A stretch of 64,000 nt of DNA from CAZLPZ01 sp964561535 (GCA_964561535.1 CAZLPZ010000002.1:1-64000); one strand, 5' to 3'. Numbered from the stretch's first letter, positions 44,456-54,036 are shown. Numbers and translations: made by a program. Notes: a model not told the origin generated them from the sequence alone.

Positions 44456-45147
44456 TATATGACCATCTTATAAAGCATAAATGCCTCAGCATACGCTTGA
44501 CGACACTCCAATCCCCGATACCGCGCCCAAGCTTTAATACCTTCGGGTGATAAATAATTTTGCCCAGGCCTTATCTGACTGGGAAAGAATTTTGAAAATA
44601 TTTCTATTTTTTTATCAACTTGCTCTTCACTCAACGCACAATAAAATTCTGGTCTAAAATCGGTCGAAGGGCCGATAGAATGCACATAAGTTGGATTTTC
44701 CATCACAAGGATAGTTCGTGGACAATGACGGGCCGTAGGCCGCGTTGCCGCAATAGCCGCTTCATATGTAATGGTATGGTCATGATGAAAAGACGGGCCT
44801 TGGCATATCATAATATCTGGTCGAACATCAGATATAACTTGTTCAAGAGAGGCAACAATTTCTCTCTTTCCCATGGTATCCATTCTAGCATCAGTATCAA
44901 ATGGCATACCATGAACGGCATGCCACGTACCTTCAAAATACTCTACATAATTTTTATATTCCTTGAATCTCTCTTCTCTAGAAATCTCCGCATTAAGATG
45001 ATGCATGAAAATAGAAGAAACACTCATAACAACAAAGTGATATTCATATTTATCTTTAAATTTCTCCATCAAACCCGTTGCGCTTATTGCTGAGTCATCA
45101 CTATGAGCCTCGACAATAAGAACTCTTTGTTTTTTATTATCCTTCAT
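44455..45147 (-). CDS. PIG-L/LmbE family deacetylase
   Basis: The 230-residue protein has the zinc-binding motif VEAHSDDSAISATG (HxDD, as in PIG-L/LmbE proteins) and a later GPSFHHDHTITYEAAI that supplies the third ligand. The family removes N-acetyl groups from sugars such as GlcNAc-PI or from other small amides. Next to a WbqC gene and sugar dehydratase, it may deacetylate a nucleotide-linked or lipid-linked amino sugar before a new acyl group is attached. It overlaps the upstream gene by 11 bp. Confidence 0.9.
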   Translation of the reverse strand: MKDNKKQRVLIVEAHSDDSAISATGLMEKFKDKYEYHFVVMSVSSIFMHHLNAEISREERFKEYKNYVEYFEGTWHAVHGMPFDTDARMDTMGKREIVASLEQVISDVRPDIMICQGPSFHHDHTITYEAAIAATRPTARHCPRTILVMENPTYVHSIGPSTDFRPEFYCALSEEQVDKKIEIFSKFFPSQIRPGQNYLSPEGIKAWARYRGLECRQAYAEAFMLYKMVI

Positions 45148-46162
45148 AAGATAATCCCCGCAAAAAATTTAATAAATTAGCGTTCTGAACTTTTGGATGA
45201 AATTTATCTTGAAATAACTTTAACAAATTCTCCCCCATTAAATTTGAAGCATTTTCTATTTCAAAAAAAGATTTAAACGCATGCAACCACGCACTTGTAT
45301 GGTGAGCAACGTAACCTGTTGACCCATTTTCTATTACAGCCGCCGATGAGGGCGTTAAGTCAGCAATGACAGGAATACCCAATTGAGCGAAAACCAATAG
45401 TCTCCCAATGTTGGTCGTTGGTTTAAACCTTAGTAAATAATCCGAAATTTCTTCATTATTTATTCTTAACAACGTAGATCCTATCATATGAACCCACATC
45501 TTTCTTTTAATTGGAATAAGTTGAGGCATAATACCAACGTTACAATCCAACAGTTCAGTGTAAACATTTTCCCTGTACTGAAGATGTTGGACCTCACACT
45601 TAAGTGCTCTATCAATTTTTTTACTACGTCCTAACTGCTCAATATTATATATACACTTAAAAATAACCTTTTGCGAAGATGACAAAGAATTAATTGCATC
45701 TGTAATCCTCGGCACCATACTTTCCAAATGTATCTTATTCCCATGATACCCTATAACAAAGGCATCACCCTTGTTTTTTTTCTTCAAAGAAAATTGTTCT
45801 TCAAAAAATGGGTATGTATAGTAAATAAATACTTTTTGAACAAATTGGTAATAAAAATCTTCAGACTCTAAGCCATTCGCAATAATGAAATCAAAACCAC
45901 TCAAATGTGAACACATTGAAGGTCTGGGATCTATAATCCCTACATGAATCTTTGGAATCTTTAATTTTACCTGGTCAACAATTTCTGATTTATATTCGGC
46001 ACCCATCATTAATAAAATATCATATTGTTGAGACTTTAAATTTTCAAAATTTGAAAATTCTTCAATAGAATAAGATCGATCTAAATCAAGAACCCCAAGA
46101 AGTTGAGAATAAAATTTATAAGAAGGGTTTTTATCATTCTTTCTATAAAAAAGAATTTTCAT
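45137..46162 (-). CDS. Putative glycosyltransferase (GT-B-like)
   Basis: The 341-residue protein lacks the strong motifs of GT4 but follows its plan. It has an N-terminal MKILFYRKNDKNPSYKFYSQ, a central segment with DAFVIGYHGNKIHLESMVPRI, and a C-terminal part with NIGRLLVFAQLGIPVIADLTPSSAAVI and STGYVAHHTSAWLHAF, comparable to the donor-binding half of GT-B enzymes. Donor and acceptor are unknown. It is 3 bp from the kinase-methyltransferase gene and overlaps the PIG-L gene by 11 bp. Confidence 0.65.
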   Translation of the reverse strand: MKILFYRKNDKNPSYKFYSQLLGVLDLDRSYSIEEFSNFENLKSQQYDILLMMGAEYKSEIVDQVKLKIPKIHVGIIDPRPSMCSHLSGFDFIIANGLESEDFYYQFVQKVFIYYTYPFFEEQFSLKKKNKGDAFVIGYHGNKIHLESMVPRITDAINSLSSSQKVIFKCIYNIEQLGRSKKIDRALKCEVQHLQYRENVYTELLDCNVGIMPQLIPIKRKMWVHMIGSTLLRINNEEISDYLLRFKPTTNIGRLLVFAQLGIPVIADLTPSSAAVIENGSTGYVAHHTSAWLHAFKSFFEIENASNLMGENLLKLFQDKFHPKVQNANLLNFLRGLSYEG

Positions 46163-46165
46163 CGC

Positions 46166-47539
46166 CTAAACGCCCTTGATTAGTTCATAAATATGGCGGC
46201 CTTTGTCTCCTAAACCATAATTTTTAACAACTCTAAAAGTCGGAAAAATAAACTCGAGATAATTTACCAATTCATCTGCAGTTTCAAAAGACCAAGAAGA
46301 CGTCCGTTGCCAATCGGTAGAATTTGCTGGCTTAGCACCACTTTCTTTTAATCGACATTCAATCAAAATCCGTTGACAGGCGTTTGCAATTTTTAAGGCA
46401 TTTTTTTGAACGTTTTTTGTATGATGTAAAACAGAAAAAATACAAACCGTATCAACAGGGTCAATCTTTTCAATTTTATCTATATCCATATGCCGAAAAT
46501 TCACATTTTTATCTGTAATATGAGAAACTAATTGCGCAATTTCTATACTCGCAACATCAATATCTACGCCTATAACATCAGCCCCTCTGTTATGAAGATA
46601 AAAAGAAAGCAATCCTGTATTACAACCAATATCCAAAAACTTTTCCCTAGGCATTATTGTAATTTTATTTAACAATTCCGTACGAGAGTCTAAATCTCGA
46701 ACACCTCTCGCATAAACATAAGAATTTTGAATTGTATGGTAAACTCCATTTTCTGCCCGAGTAGACTGGCTTCCTTTAAACAAAGATGTTTTAGTCAAAT
46801 TAAATGCATCATCAATAAAATGATCTAAATAAATCTTTTCAAATGGTAGCGTCGTAAAATCAGAAAAAATATGTTCTTTTTTATATTTTTCGTAGATTAA
46901 TTCATTCGCCCACTTAAAAAATTCCGCATTTGTAGAATTTATAAGACTCTCTGATATTAACTCCGCCTGATCATAATCAATAAGAACCGCATGTGAAGAT
47001 CCCATGCGAAAATTATTCGGTTTCAAATCTGCATGAAAAACTCCGAGCCGTCTTTGCTCTATCACAGCAAGGATAACATCCCCCAAAACTCCAAACTCTT
47101 TCGTAGGATAATAAGGCATAATGAAATATTCGCCCAAAACAGACTCATACATATTAGGAAAAATGAACGATTTTTTTTCTTCCTGCGAAAGCTCCCCACA
47201 TAAAACATGATCTGGAGAAGTGAGGCACTCCGCTCCTGCCAACTTATTAATAATCCCTGCTTCTTCTAATACGGAATTGCGCTTTTTCTGATTTCTTTTT
47301 AAAGCTAATTTTATAATAAATTTTTTATCGGCACTTATGCCAATTAGAGAATCTTTATGCCGTGTTTCATGCAAATTGAGAAAACTTATTCCACAAATAT
47401 TTATACTGGAATCCGTACTCATCCCGAATGCTTCTTGAACACGAAACCGATATGGATTGAAAAAGTCATAAAATTTAGCATGAGCAGTACGTACTTGCTT
47501 TTGAAAGAGGCCTGCCCCTTTTTTTAAAATTTTTGACAT
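46166..47539 (-). CDS. Fusion of a protein-kinase-like domain and a SAM methyltransferase
   Basis: This 457-residue protein joins two enzymes. Residues about 50-210 form a kinase-like fold: a lysine in KFIIKLALK (Lys78), a glutamate in VLEEAG, the catalytic loop H169-A-D171-LKPNN176 and IDYDQAE (187-193) in place of DFG. This resembles LPS kinases such as WaaP/KdkA. From about residue 300, REKFLDIGCNTGLLSFYL and VIGVDID form a class I methyltransferase. The pair could phosphorylate and methylate a glycan terminus and so stop chain growth, as WbdD does in E. coli O8/O9; this is inference. The ATG at 47539 follows GGCGGAG. It is the first gene of the operon. Confidence 0.8.
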   Translation of the reverse strand: MSKILKKGAGLFQKQVRTAHAKFYDFFNPYRFRVQEAFGMSTDSSINICGISFLNLHETRHKDSLIGISADKKFIIKLALKRNQKKRNSVLEEAGIINKLAGAECLTSPDHVLCGELSQEEKKSFIFPNMYESVLGEYFIMPYYPTKEFGVLGDVILAVIEQRRLGVFHADLKPNNFRMGSSHAVLIDYDQAELISESLINSTNAEFFKWANELIYEKYKKEHIFSDFTTLPFEKIYLDHFIDDAFNLTKTSLFKGSQSTRAENGVYHTIQNSYVYARGVRDLDSRTELLNKITIMPREKFLDIGCNTGLLSFYLHNRGADVIGVDIDVASIEIAQLVSHITDKNVNFRHMDIDKIEKIDPVDTVCIFSVLHHTKNVQKNALKIANACQRILIECRLKESGAKPANSTDWQRTSSWSFETADELVNYLEFIFPTFRVVKNYGLGDKGRHIYELIKGV

Positions 47540-47799
47540 TTTTGCTCCGCCCAAATAAAATCTTCTGAACCTATCTAAACTAAAATACTAAATTTTTCCA
47601 GTAGTCCATATGAAACAAATAGATAAAATATTTGGTAAGCATTATTTTAAGTGATATTATGAGAGGAAATTAGGATAATTACCCTATTACTTCCATGGAA
47701 GTTTTTGAAAATTTATTTTTTAAAAGACTAACACCTATTCATCTATCCATCCTTATGATAAAAAATCTACATTCTATTTAAAACTTCATGGAGAGAATC
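47540..47799. other. Divergent intergenic region in the polysaccharide locus
   Basis: A 260-bp AT-rich gap separates the two divergent polysaccharide transcripts. Promoters for both should lie here. I see no convincing operator or structured leader. Confidence 0.4.
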
Positions 47800-48069
47800 A
47801 TGATTGATTGGACTAAACTCACGCATGACCCTCTTGATGAAATTGTCAGATCTAAAGTTTTAAAATATCTCATTTCTATCAGAAGAAAACTGCCCCAAAA
47901 TAATTATGATCTTTTTCTTGAAAAAATTGTCCATAAAAAAAGAGTCTTAGATATAGGCCTTTGTGAACATACTAAACAACGGATGAATTCACCTGCATGG
48001 AAGCACAATATTATTCAAAAAAGCGCAGCCTACACTCTTGGCACTGATATCTTAATATTAGAACAATAA
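47800..48069 (+). pseudogene. Truncated SAM methyltransferase remnant
   Basis: The 89-residue frame starts MIDWTKLTHDPLDEIVRSKV and reaches the methyltransferase motif I, KKRVLDIGLCEHTKQRMNSPAW, then AYTLGTDILILEQ and a stop. Known relatives of this kind go on for more than 100 residues past this point, so only the N-terminal part and first half of the Rossmann fold remain. No continuation was found in the next 90 bp before the ABC transporter gene. It is likely a leftover of rearrangement at the edge of the operon. An ATG four codons earlier is an alternative start. Confidence 0.65.
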
Positions 48070-48157
48070 TAATTTATCTATACTATTTAGAGACATGATT
48101 ATAAAAAATATACTCCTTAAATTCTTCCTAACATAACCATCCGGTACACTCTCCAAA

Positions 48158-49849
48158 TTGAAAAATTATAAATACTCATTCTTAAAAAGAACACAACTCA
48201 AAAGCTTATCGGATTTTTTAGGAGGTCGCGTTACATGGCTATGTATTATATCTTTTTTACTTAGCTTTGTTCAATTCTTAACTGACGTGCTCCTTGGCAT
48301 TGCATTAACAGGATTCATAAGCGCACTTGGCCTTATAAACGATACAATATCAAAAACAAATCAAACTGATCTTATCCAGGCATTACTATTTCTTGTATCT
48401 GCAGCAACAATACGTGGCTTATTTTTTGGACTTCAAACTTATATCCAAAGTGCTTCCTTAATTGAATTTGAATCAAAATTTCGAAAAGATATTGTATATC
48501 AATCATTAATCTCTAGACGATCTGATATTTCTAAAACAACTTCTCTATTTCACGACATACTAACAAATTCGTCAAATTTCATCTTTATTTTTCTACTTAT
48601 TTTAAGTCGAGCTGTTATTGGAATATTTATATTTTTTTATTTATTATTTTTATCGCCTTATCTAACTATTGCTTCTCTTATTCTTATGATAGTTATTCTA
48701 TTACCTTATTTTCTAATTGATAAAGAAATTCGCCACCTCTCAAAACAATTATTCGAAAACCTGGATTCTGCCTCAAAAATTCTTGTCAATGGATTAAAAA
48801 ATTCATTATTTCTCCACATACAAAACACCTATATAAACGAAATTACAAAAGCCCATAAAGAATTAGAACAACATCGAAAAAAATATCTATCCCAATGTAA
48901 ATTTAGTGCAAGTAGAGGAGCTCTGCCAGTTATTATCGGCACCTGGATGCTTGCATTTATAACCGCTCTTAATTATTTTTTCCCGACCCTTGAACAGGGT
49001 CAGCTTATCACATATTTTTATTTATTTATTCGCTGTATTCAAATGCTTGGAGAAATTGCACTTCAAAGAACGCGCCTTAATTTACATTATATTCGATTTA
49101 GAGAATTATGGATATGGTGGAATGGGAAAAAACTTACAACATTCCCACATTATATTGAATTATCCTCAAATAAATTTCCAAATTCTATTGGATGGGAAAT
49201 AAATAATGTATCACACACCTATAAAGACTCTGCTTATCCCATTATTATAAATTTAACTTTTTCAATTAAAAAAAATTCTTGTTGCGTCATTACCGGTTCC
49301 TCGGGTAAAGGAAAATCTACGCTATTAAATTTGCTTCTTAGCCTCGAAACACCAACAAATGGAACAATAATAATTGAAGGAGATGCGATAAAAACAAATC
49401 TTAATGAAGTAAAAAATAAACTACTTAACTCGATTGGATACGTCGGCCCTGAAAGCTATCTCATTGCAGGAACAATTAAAGAAAATTTACTCTACGGTAT
49501 TGGACAAATCGACGTTTCAGAACAAAAAATAGAAGAAGCTCTTACATTAGCAAACTGCCCATTTGTGTTTGATTTTCCAGACAGTTTGAATCATAAAATT
49601 ACAGAGCAAGGAGAAGGCCTATCCGCAGGACAAAAACAACGCCTCATGTTAGCACGTGCCTTACTTCGTGATCCAAAGGCACTATTTTTAGACGAAGCAA
49701 CTGCCAATCTAGATGCCGAGAGCGAAGAAATGTTATTATCTACGCTTTCAAAGCTCAAAAAATCAATAACCATTGTAGCAGTAACACATAAACCTGCATT
49801 TCTGAAAATATCAGACCAACATCTGGATCTCAACAAGGTGCACCCATGA
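48158..49849 (+). CDS. ABC transporter, fused membrane and ATPase domains
   Basis: The 563-residue exporter half-molecule has about six membrane segments in the first 300 residues and a C-terminal ATPase. Walker A is G380-SSGKGKS387, the signature is L488-SAGQ492, followed by Walker B ALFLDEATANLD and the H-loop VTHKP. It resembles MsbA-like exporters and probably moves a lipid-linked sugar or its precursor across the inner membrane. The TTG at 48158 is the start because there is no later ATG before the membrane domain. It overlaps the following methyltransferase gene by 4 bp. Confidence 0.9.
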   Translation: MKNYKYSFLKRTQLKSLSDFLGGRVTWLCIISFLLSFVQFLTDVLLGIALTGFISALGLINDTISKTNQTDLIQALLFLVSAATIRGLFFGLQTYIQSASLIEFESKFRKDIVYQSLISRRSDISKTTSLFHDILTNSSNFIFIFLLILSRAVIGIFIFFYLLFLSPYLTIASLILMIVILLPYFLIDKEIRHLSKQLFENLDSASKILVNGLKNSLFLHIQNTYINEITKAHKELEQHRKKYLSQCKFSASRGALPVIIGTWMLAFITALNYFFPTLEQGQLITYFYLFIRCIQMLGEIALQRTRLNLHYIRFRELWIWWNGKKLTTFPHYIELSSNKFPNSIGWEINNVSHTYKDSAYPIIINLTFSIKKNSCCVITGSSGKGKSTLLNLLLSLETPTNGTIIIEGDAIKTNLNEVKNKLLNSIGYVGPESYLIAGTIKENLLYGIGQIDVSEQKIEEALTLANCPFVFDFPDSLNHKITEQGEGLSAGQKQRLMLARALLRDPKALFLDEATANLDAESEEMLLSTLSKLKKSITIVAVTHKPAFLKISDQHLDLNKVHP

Positions 49850-50616
49850 TTAAATCTTTTTTTTTAAAATTCATTAAATTTCTATCATTTTTTTGGAGAA
49901 TTATTCCACGTTTCCTCCGAAGGAAAATAATATTTTTTTTCTTCGTTCTTGAATCTCGTGTTGGTACTCCAGAAAATGCTTTAAGAAATCTTTTTTTTAT
50001 ATATGACGATCTTGATGATGCTATTAATGAACGCGCATGTGCGTATGGACAAGGCGTTCATCCTAAAAAAAGAATTATGCAATATGACGATTTCTTTTTA
50101 AGCCATATTAATAATGGCGAAAATGTGATTGACATTGGATGCTATCACGGTGTCACAGCAAACTATATTGCTCAAAATAAACCTTTATCAAAAGTAATTG
50201 GCATAGAAATTGATGAAAAAAAATGCGAAAAAGCAAAAAAAATACATTCCAGAGATAACCTTCATTTCATATGCGCCGATGCAACACGAACTGTCCCCCC
50301 CGGGAAATGGGACGTTATTATTTTATCAAATGTTCTAGAGCATATTGAAAACCGAGTAGATTTTTTAAAAAAAATTATTACTCAGATAAATCCAAAAAAA
50401 GTACTTATTCGCCTCCCAAATTTTGAAAAATCTTGGCATTTGCCATTAAGAAAAGAACTTGGAATTTACTATTTCTCAGATCCAACTCACTATATAGAAC
50501 CTTCTATCTCTGATTTTAAAAATGAAATATATGCTGCCGGATTATTGCCCATAGAAACAATAGTTTTATGGGGAGAAATTTGGGCTTTATGCCAACAAAA
50601 TCAAGGAACCGTTTAG
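49846..50616 (+). CDS. Class I SAM-dependent methyltransferase
   Basis: The 256-residue protein has a hydrophobic, basic N-terminal stretch (FFLKFIKFLSFFWRIIPRFL) that could associate with the membrane. The methyltransferase core follows: VIDIGCYHGVTANYIAQN, VIGIEIDEKK and DVIILSNVLEHIENR. It probably modifies a lipid-linked glycan or sugar. It is coupled to the ABC exporter by ATGA and to the following glycosyltransferase by a one-base overlap (TAGTG). Very A-rich coding sequence. Confidence 0.87.
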   Translation: MIKSFFLKFIKFLSFFWRIIPRFLRRKIIFFFFVLESRVGTPENALRNLFFIYDDLDDAINERACAYGQGVHPKKRIMQYDDFFLSHINNGENVIDIGCYHGVTANYIAQNKPLSKVIGIEIDEKKCEKAKKIHSRDNLHFICADATRTVPPGKWDVIILSNVLEHIENRVDFLKKIITQINPKKVLIRLPNFEKSWHLPLRKELGIYYFSDPTHYIEPSISDFKNEIYAAGLLPIETIVLWGEIWALCQQNQGTV

Positions 50617-51737
50617 TGTCCTATAAACCTAAAATTCTTCTTTTATTTTCAAGCAGCTCAATAGGAGGTGCTGAACGCAGCCTAACAAGAATGGCAACAT
50701 ACGATCAAGAAAACAGGCCCATATATTTTTTAGCCACACTCTGCGGCGATGGTGAATATGCGGATTTTGTACGGTCCATAGGACATATACCTAATATTTT
50801 TGGGAATAAAAAATCATCATTCGGGATAGCATCGATTATAAAAGTCATCTTTTTTCTTTATCAAGAAAAAATTGATATCTTATACATATGTGGTTTGAAA
50901 GCTGCAATTATTTTTCGTTTACTCCGCTTTATTTACCCTTCTATAAAAATTGTTCACGGAATTCGATCAAGTCCAGGATCAAATTCACGCCTTGATTTTA
51001 TAATGCGTAAAACAGAAAAATTATTACATCCATTAACGAATCTTTATATTACAAACTCAAAAATTGCAGCCAATATACTTATAAAGAATTGTCACATTCC
51101 TGAAAGGAAAATTATAACCATTTATAATGGAGTTGAAAACTTCCCCCTATCTTCTTTTAGAAAAAAAATAAACGATCATAAAAATAATATTATTACGATT
51201 GCTAACCTTCTCCCTGGAAAAGGTCATATAGAATATTTAGATATTATTCAAACAGTTTTAAATAATACAAATGATACTTATTTTTATTTTATAGGTCGTG
51301 ATGACATGAATGGCCGCGTACAAGAAGAAATCAAAAAAAGAAACCTAGTGGGAAAAGTAATTTGTACAAACTATATATCGAATATAAACAATTATCTTGA
51401 AACAGCAACAATAATGGTACTTCCTTCCAAAGGGGAGGGTTCTCCAACAAGTATCCTCGAGAGTATGTCTTATCAAATTCCTGTTATTGCATATTCCGTT
51501 GGAGGTATTCCTGAACTAATTAATCATGATATCGATGGATATATTATTGAGCCATTTAATAAAAATGAAATGGCTCGCCTAATTATTCATCTTTTAAAAA
51601 ACCCTAATATTAATATTCATATGGGAGAATCTGGAAGAAAAAAAATAGAAAAATTCTTTACTATAAAGCTATGTGCACAACAACATGATGAAACATTAAA
51701 AATGTTATTCAAGAATACAAAAATATCTTGTCATTAA
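50616..51737 (+). CDS. Family 4 glycosyltransferase
   Basis: The 373-residue protein starts MSYKPKILLLFSSSSIGGAE, where GGAERSLTRM is the typical GT4 acceptor-domain loop. The donor domain has LLPGKGHIEYLDII and the EGSPTSILESMSYQIPVIAYSVGGIPELI block. I choose the GTG at 50616, because AAGGA lies at ideal distance and the start shares one base with the previous stop; ATGs at 50568 and 50589 would cause longer overlap. It is the last gene of the polysaccharide region and converges on prfA. Confidence 0.88.
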   Translation: MSYKPKILLLFSSSSIGGAERSLTRMATYDQENRPIYFLATLCGDGEYADFVRSIGHIPNIFGNKKSSFGIASIIKVIFFLYQEKIDILYICGLKAAIIFRLLRFIYPSIKIVHGIRSSPGSNSRLDFIMRKTEKLLHPLTNLYITNSKIAANILIKNCHIPERKIITIYNGVENFPLSSFRKKINDHKNNIITIANLLPGKGHIEYLDIIQTVLNNTNDTYFYFIGRDDMNGRVQEEIKKRNLVGKVICTNYISNINNYLETATIMVLPSKGEGSPTSILESMSYQIPVIAYSVGGIPELINHDIDGYIIEPFNKNEMARLIIHLLKNPNINIHMGESGRKKIEKFFTIKLCAQQHDETLKMLFKNTKISCH

Positions 51738-51764
51738 TGTACTTCGCAAGTCTTAAAAAATTTC

Positions 51765-52829
51765 CTACCCCCCCATCTCGGCCAATTTACGTGCGTTTTC
51801 GTCCGATAACAAGGCGGTAATGACTTCCCCCAAATCCGGACCCTTTAATACATCAGGTAAATTATGCCACGTCATATTGATGCGGTGGTCTGTTAAACGC
51901 GACTGGGGAAAATTATAGGTCCGAATACGTTCTGACCGGTCCCCCGACCCCACCTGTTCCTTACGGATCGCCGCACGTTCGGCATCTGCCAGCGTCCGCT
52001 TTGCATCAAACATCCGCGCGCGCAGCATCTTCATGGCCTTTGCCCGGTTTTTATGTTGCGACCGTTCTTCTTGAACCTGCACCACAATCCCTGTGGGAAT
52101 ATGCGTAATGCGAATGGCGCTATCGGTTTTATTCACGTGCTGCCCCCCAGCCCCTTGGGCCCGGTACGTGTCGATGCGCAAGTCACCCTCGTTAATATCC
52201 ACCTCGACCTCCTCGGCTTCGGGCATCACGGCCACGGTCGCCGCCGATGTGTGCACACGACCCGACGCCTCGGTCTTCGGCACACGTTGTACACGATGCA
52301 CGCCTGATTCATATTTTAATTTTTGGAAAACAGATGTACCCGTGATATCCACAACAACCTCGCGCATCCCCCCTAGATCCGATTCAGAAACATCCATCAC
52401 CTCAAATCCCCAGCCTTGCGACGCCGCAAACCCCCGATACATCGTAAAAAGATCAGACACAAACAACGCCGCTTCATCCCCGCCCGTGCCGGCGCGGATT
52501 TCCAAGATCGCGTTGCGCGTATCGGCCTCGTCCCGCGGGATCATTGCCAATTTAATCTCGGTCTCAAGCGCAATGATTGCACCATTTAAATCATAAAGTT
52601 CAGCGGCCGCATCCGCGCCCAAATCAGGATCATCTACCATTTCTTCAAGTAATTTACGGTGCGCAAGTGCCGTATTATACCGATCGGCAAGTTTTGCCAT
52701 AGGAACGAGCGCCGCAAATTCTTTTGAATATTTTTGAATGTCAGCCGGGGATAAACCCCCAGCGCCCATCAACGCCGACACTTCATCATAACGCGATTTC
52801 ATTTGATGAAGATGAGCGATCAAGGACAT
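51765..52829 (-). CDS. prfA: Peptide chain release factor 1
   Basis: The 354-residue RF1 recognises UAA and UAG and triggers peptide release. The catalytic GGQ is at residues 228-230 (QGAGGQHVNKTDSAIRI), and the codon-recognition PxT motif is Pro184-Lys-Thr186 (RVPKTEASG), consistent with RF1 rather than the SPF motif of RF2. Length is normal. The prmC/hemK methyltransferase gene that often follows is not here. It overlaps the upstream small membrane protein gene by 10 bp. Confidence 0.97.
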   Translation of the reverse strand: MSLIAHLHQMKSRYDEVSALMGAGGLSPADIQKYSKEFAALVPMAKLADRYNTALAHRKLLEEMVDDPDLGADAAAELYDLNGAIIALETEIKLAMIPRDEADTRNAILEIRAGTGGDEAALFVSDLFTMYRGFAASQGWGFEVMDVSESDLGGMREVVVDITGTSVFQKLKYESGVHRVQRVPKTEASGRVHTSAATVAVMPEAEEVEVDINEGDLRIDTYRAQGAGGQHVNKTDSAIRITHIPTGIVVQVQEERSQHKNRAKAMKMLRARMFDAKRTLADAERAAIRKEQVGSGDRSERIRTYNFPQSRLTDHRINMTWHNLPDVLKGPDLGEVITALLSDENARKLAEMGG

Positions 52830-53077
52830 GGCGTATTACCTTTATTACAATCCAGCAATCTTTTGACAGCAAAGACCGATAACGCCGTAACACCTGCCGC
52901 CCCTAACACGACCGGCGCACGTAAAAAATTAAATGGACTAAGCGGATTAATGGCGATGCGTGCAGTAGTTACGACCCCAACAAATGCCGATGCTCCTCCA
53001 ACGGCAAGCGCCGCCATTGCAAGCGCCGCCTGGGCCTGACGTTCTTGTCCCTTAAATTCATCATACCGACAACTCAT
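52820..53077 (-). CDS. Small membrane protein of unknown function
   Basis: The protein of about 85 residues starts MSCRYDEFKGQERQAQAALA; six further codons upstream are open. Two hydrophobic, alanine- and valine-rich segments (about 17-40 and 52-70) suggest two membrane passes, and the C-terminus holds CNKGNTPCP with two cysteines. I recognise no family. It overlaps the start of prfA by 10 bp and could be co-transcribed with it. The rpsD terminator region lies upstream. Confidence 0.6.
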   Translation of the reverse strand: MSCRYDEFKGQERQAQAALAMAALAVGGASAFVGVVTTARIAINPLSPFNFLRAPVVLGAAGVTALSVFAVKRLLDCNKGNTPCP

Positions 53078-53187
53078 TTTATAATCCCACATCAAGAAAA
53101 TCTAAGAAACATAAACATATTTCCTTCACAAATGAACAAGCCCGGAGCTTTTAAAACCCCGGGCCATATCACCATCAAACCGACAAT

Positions 53188-53805
53188 CTATCGGCTGTAA
53201 TATTCGACAACCAGTTGCGGATCCATTTGAACGGCATAGGGCACGTCTTCTAAAGATGGGGTACGCAAGAAAGTCGCTTTGTATGTTTTAGGTTCTGCGG
53301 TGATATAGGCCGGAACATCGCGTTCCGCACTTTCATTCGCGGCCATCACCATCGGAATATTCCGGGATTTATCTTTGACTTCGATCACATCGCCAGGTTT
53401 CACTTGATAGCTGGGGATGTTAACTTGTTTGCCGTTCACCGTGACGTGGCAGTGATTGACCAATTGGCGTGCACCCCAAACGGTCGGCACAAATTTCGCG
53501 CGATACACAACGGCATCCAAACGACGTTCCAACAATCCAATCATATTCTGACCGGTGTCACCTTTTAAACGCACAGCTTCGACATAGTAACGCGCGAATT
53601 GTTTTTCGCCGATGTTACCATAGTATTTTTTCAATTTTTGTTTGGCGATCAACTGCAAGCCGTAATCGGTCGGCTTGCCTTTGGTGGCGCCATGTTGACC
53701 GGGGCCAGTTTGACGACGGTTATACGGGGATTTATCGCGACCCCACATATTACAGCCAAAGCGGCGATCTGATTTATATTTAAACTCGGTACGTTTACCT
53801 GACAT
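53188..53805 (-). CDS. rpsD: 30S ribosomal protein S4
   Basis: The 205-residue protein contains the conserved NMWGRDKSPYNRRQTGPGQHG, KQKLKKYYGNIGEKQFARYY and the S4 RNA-binding domain LLERRLDAVVYRAKFVPTVWGARQLVNHCHVTVNGK (about residues 90-130). The C-terminus PQLVVEYYSR is the family ending. S4 nucleates assembly of the 30S body. It stands alone rather than in the alpha ribosomal operon, which is common in alphaproteobacteria. A short GC hairpin lies downstream. Confidence 0.97.
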   Translation of the reverse strand: MSGKRTEFKYKSDRRFGCNMWGRDKSPYNRRQTGPGQHGATKGKPTDYGLQLIAKQKLKKYYGNIGEKQFARYYVEAVRLKGDTGQNMIGLLERRLDAVVYRAKFVPTVWGARQLVNHCHVTVNGKQVNIPSYQVKPGDVIEVKDKSRNIPMVMAANESAERDVPAYITAEPKTYKATFLRTPSLEDVPYAVQMDPQLVVEYYSR

Positions 53806-54036
53806 CGTGTGATCCTTTCATAGATCTTTTTTGTGCGCCTGTAGGCCCCATTGAGGTAACCCCCAAGACCGCCGCCAAGTCGCGTTATTGTCCTGATGTC
53901 CCAACCGCTGGGCTTGACGTACGGAAACAAAGCCCGCATTCAAGGAAAGGCCACTTTCGCGCCCCTTCTTTTCAGGAATAAGAGGGTTTTACCGGGGGAC
54001 GTCGCAAAAAGCAAGTCTAAAAAGGAAAAATCTACT

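Noticed and set aside
50568..50615. Earlier ATG start for the last glycosyltransferase
   Set aside because: The GTG at 50616 has a better ribosome binding site and the usual one-base overlap with the preceding stop.
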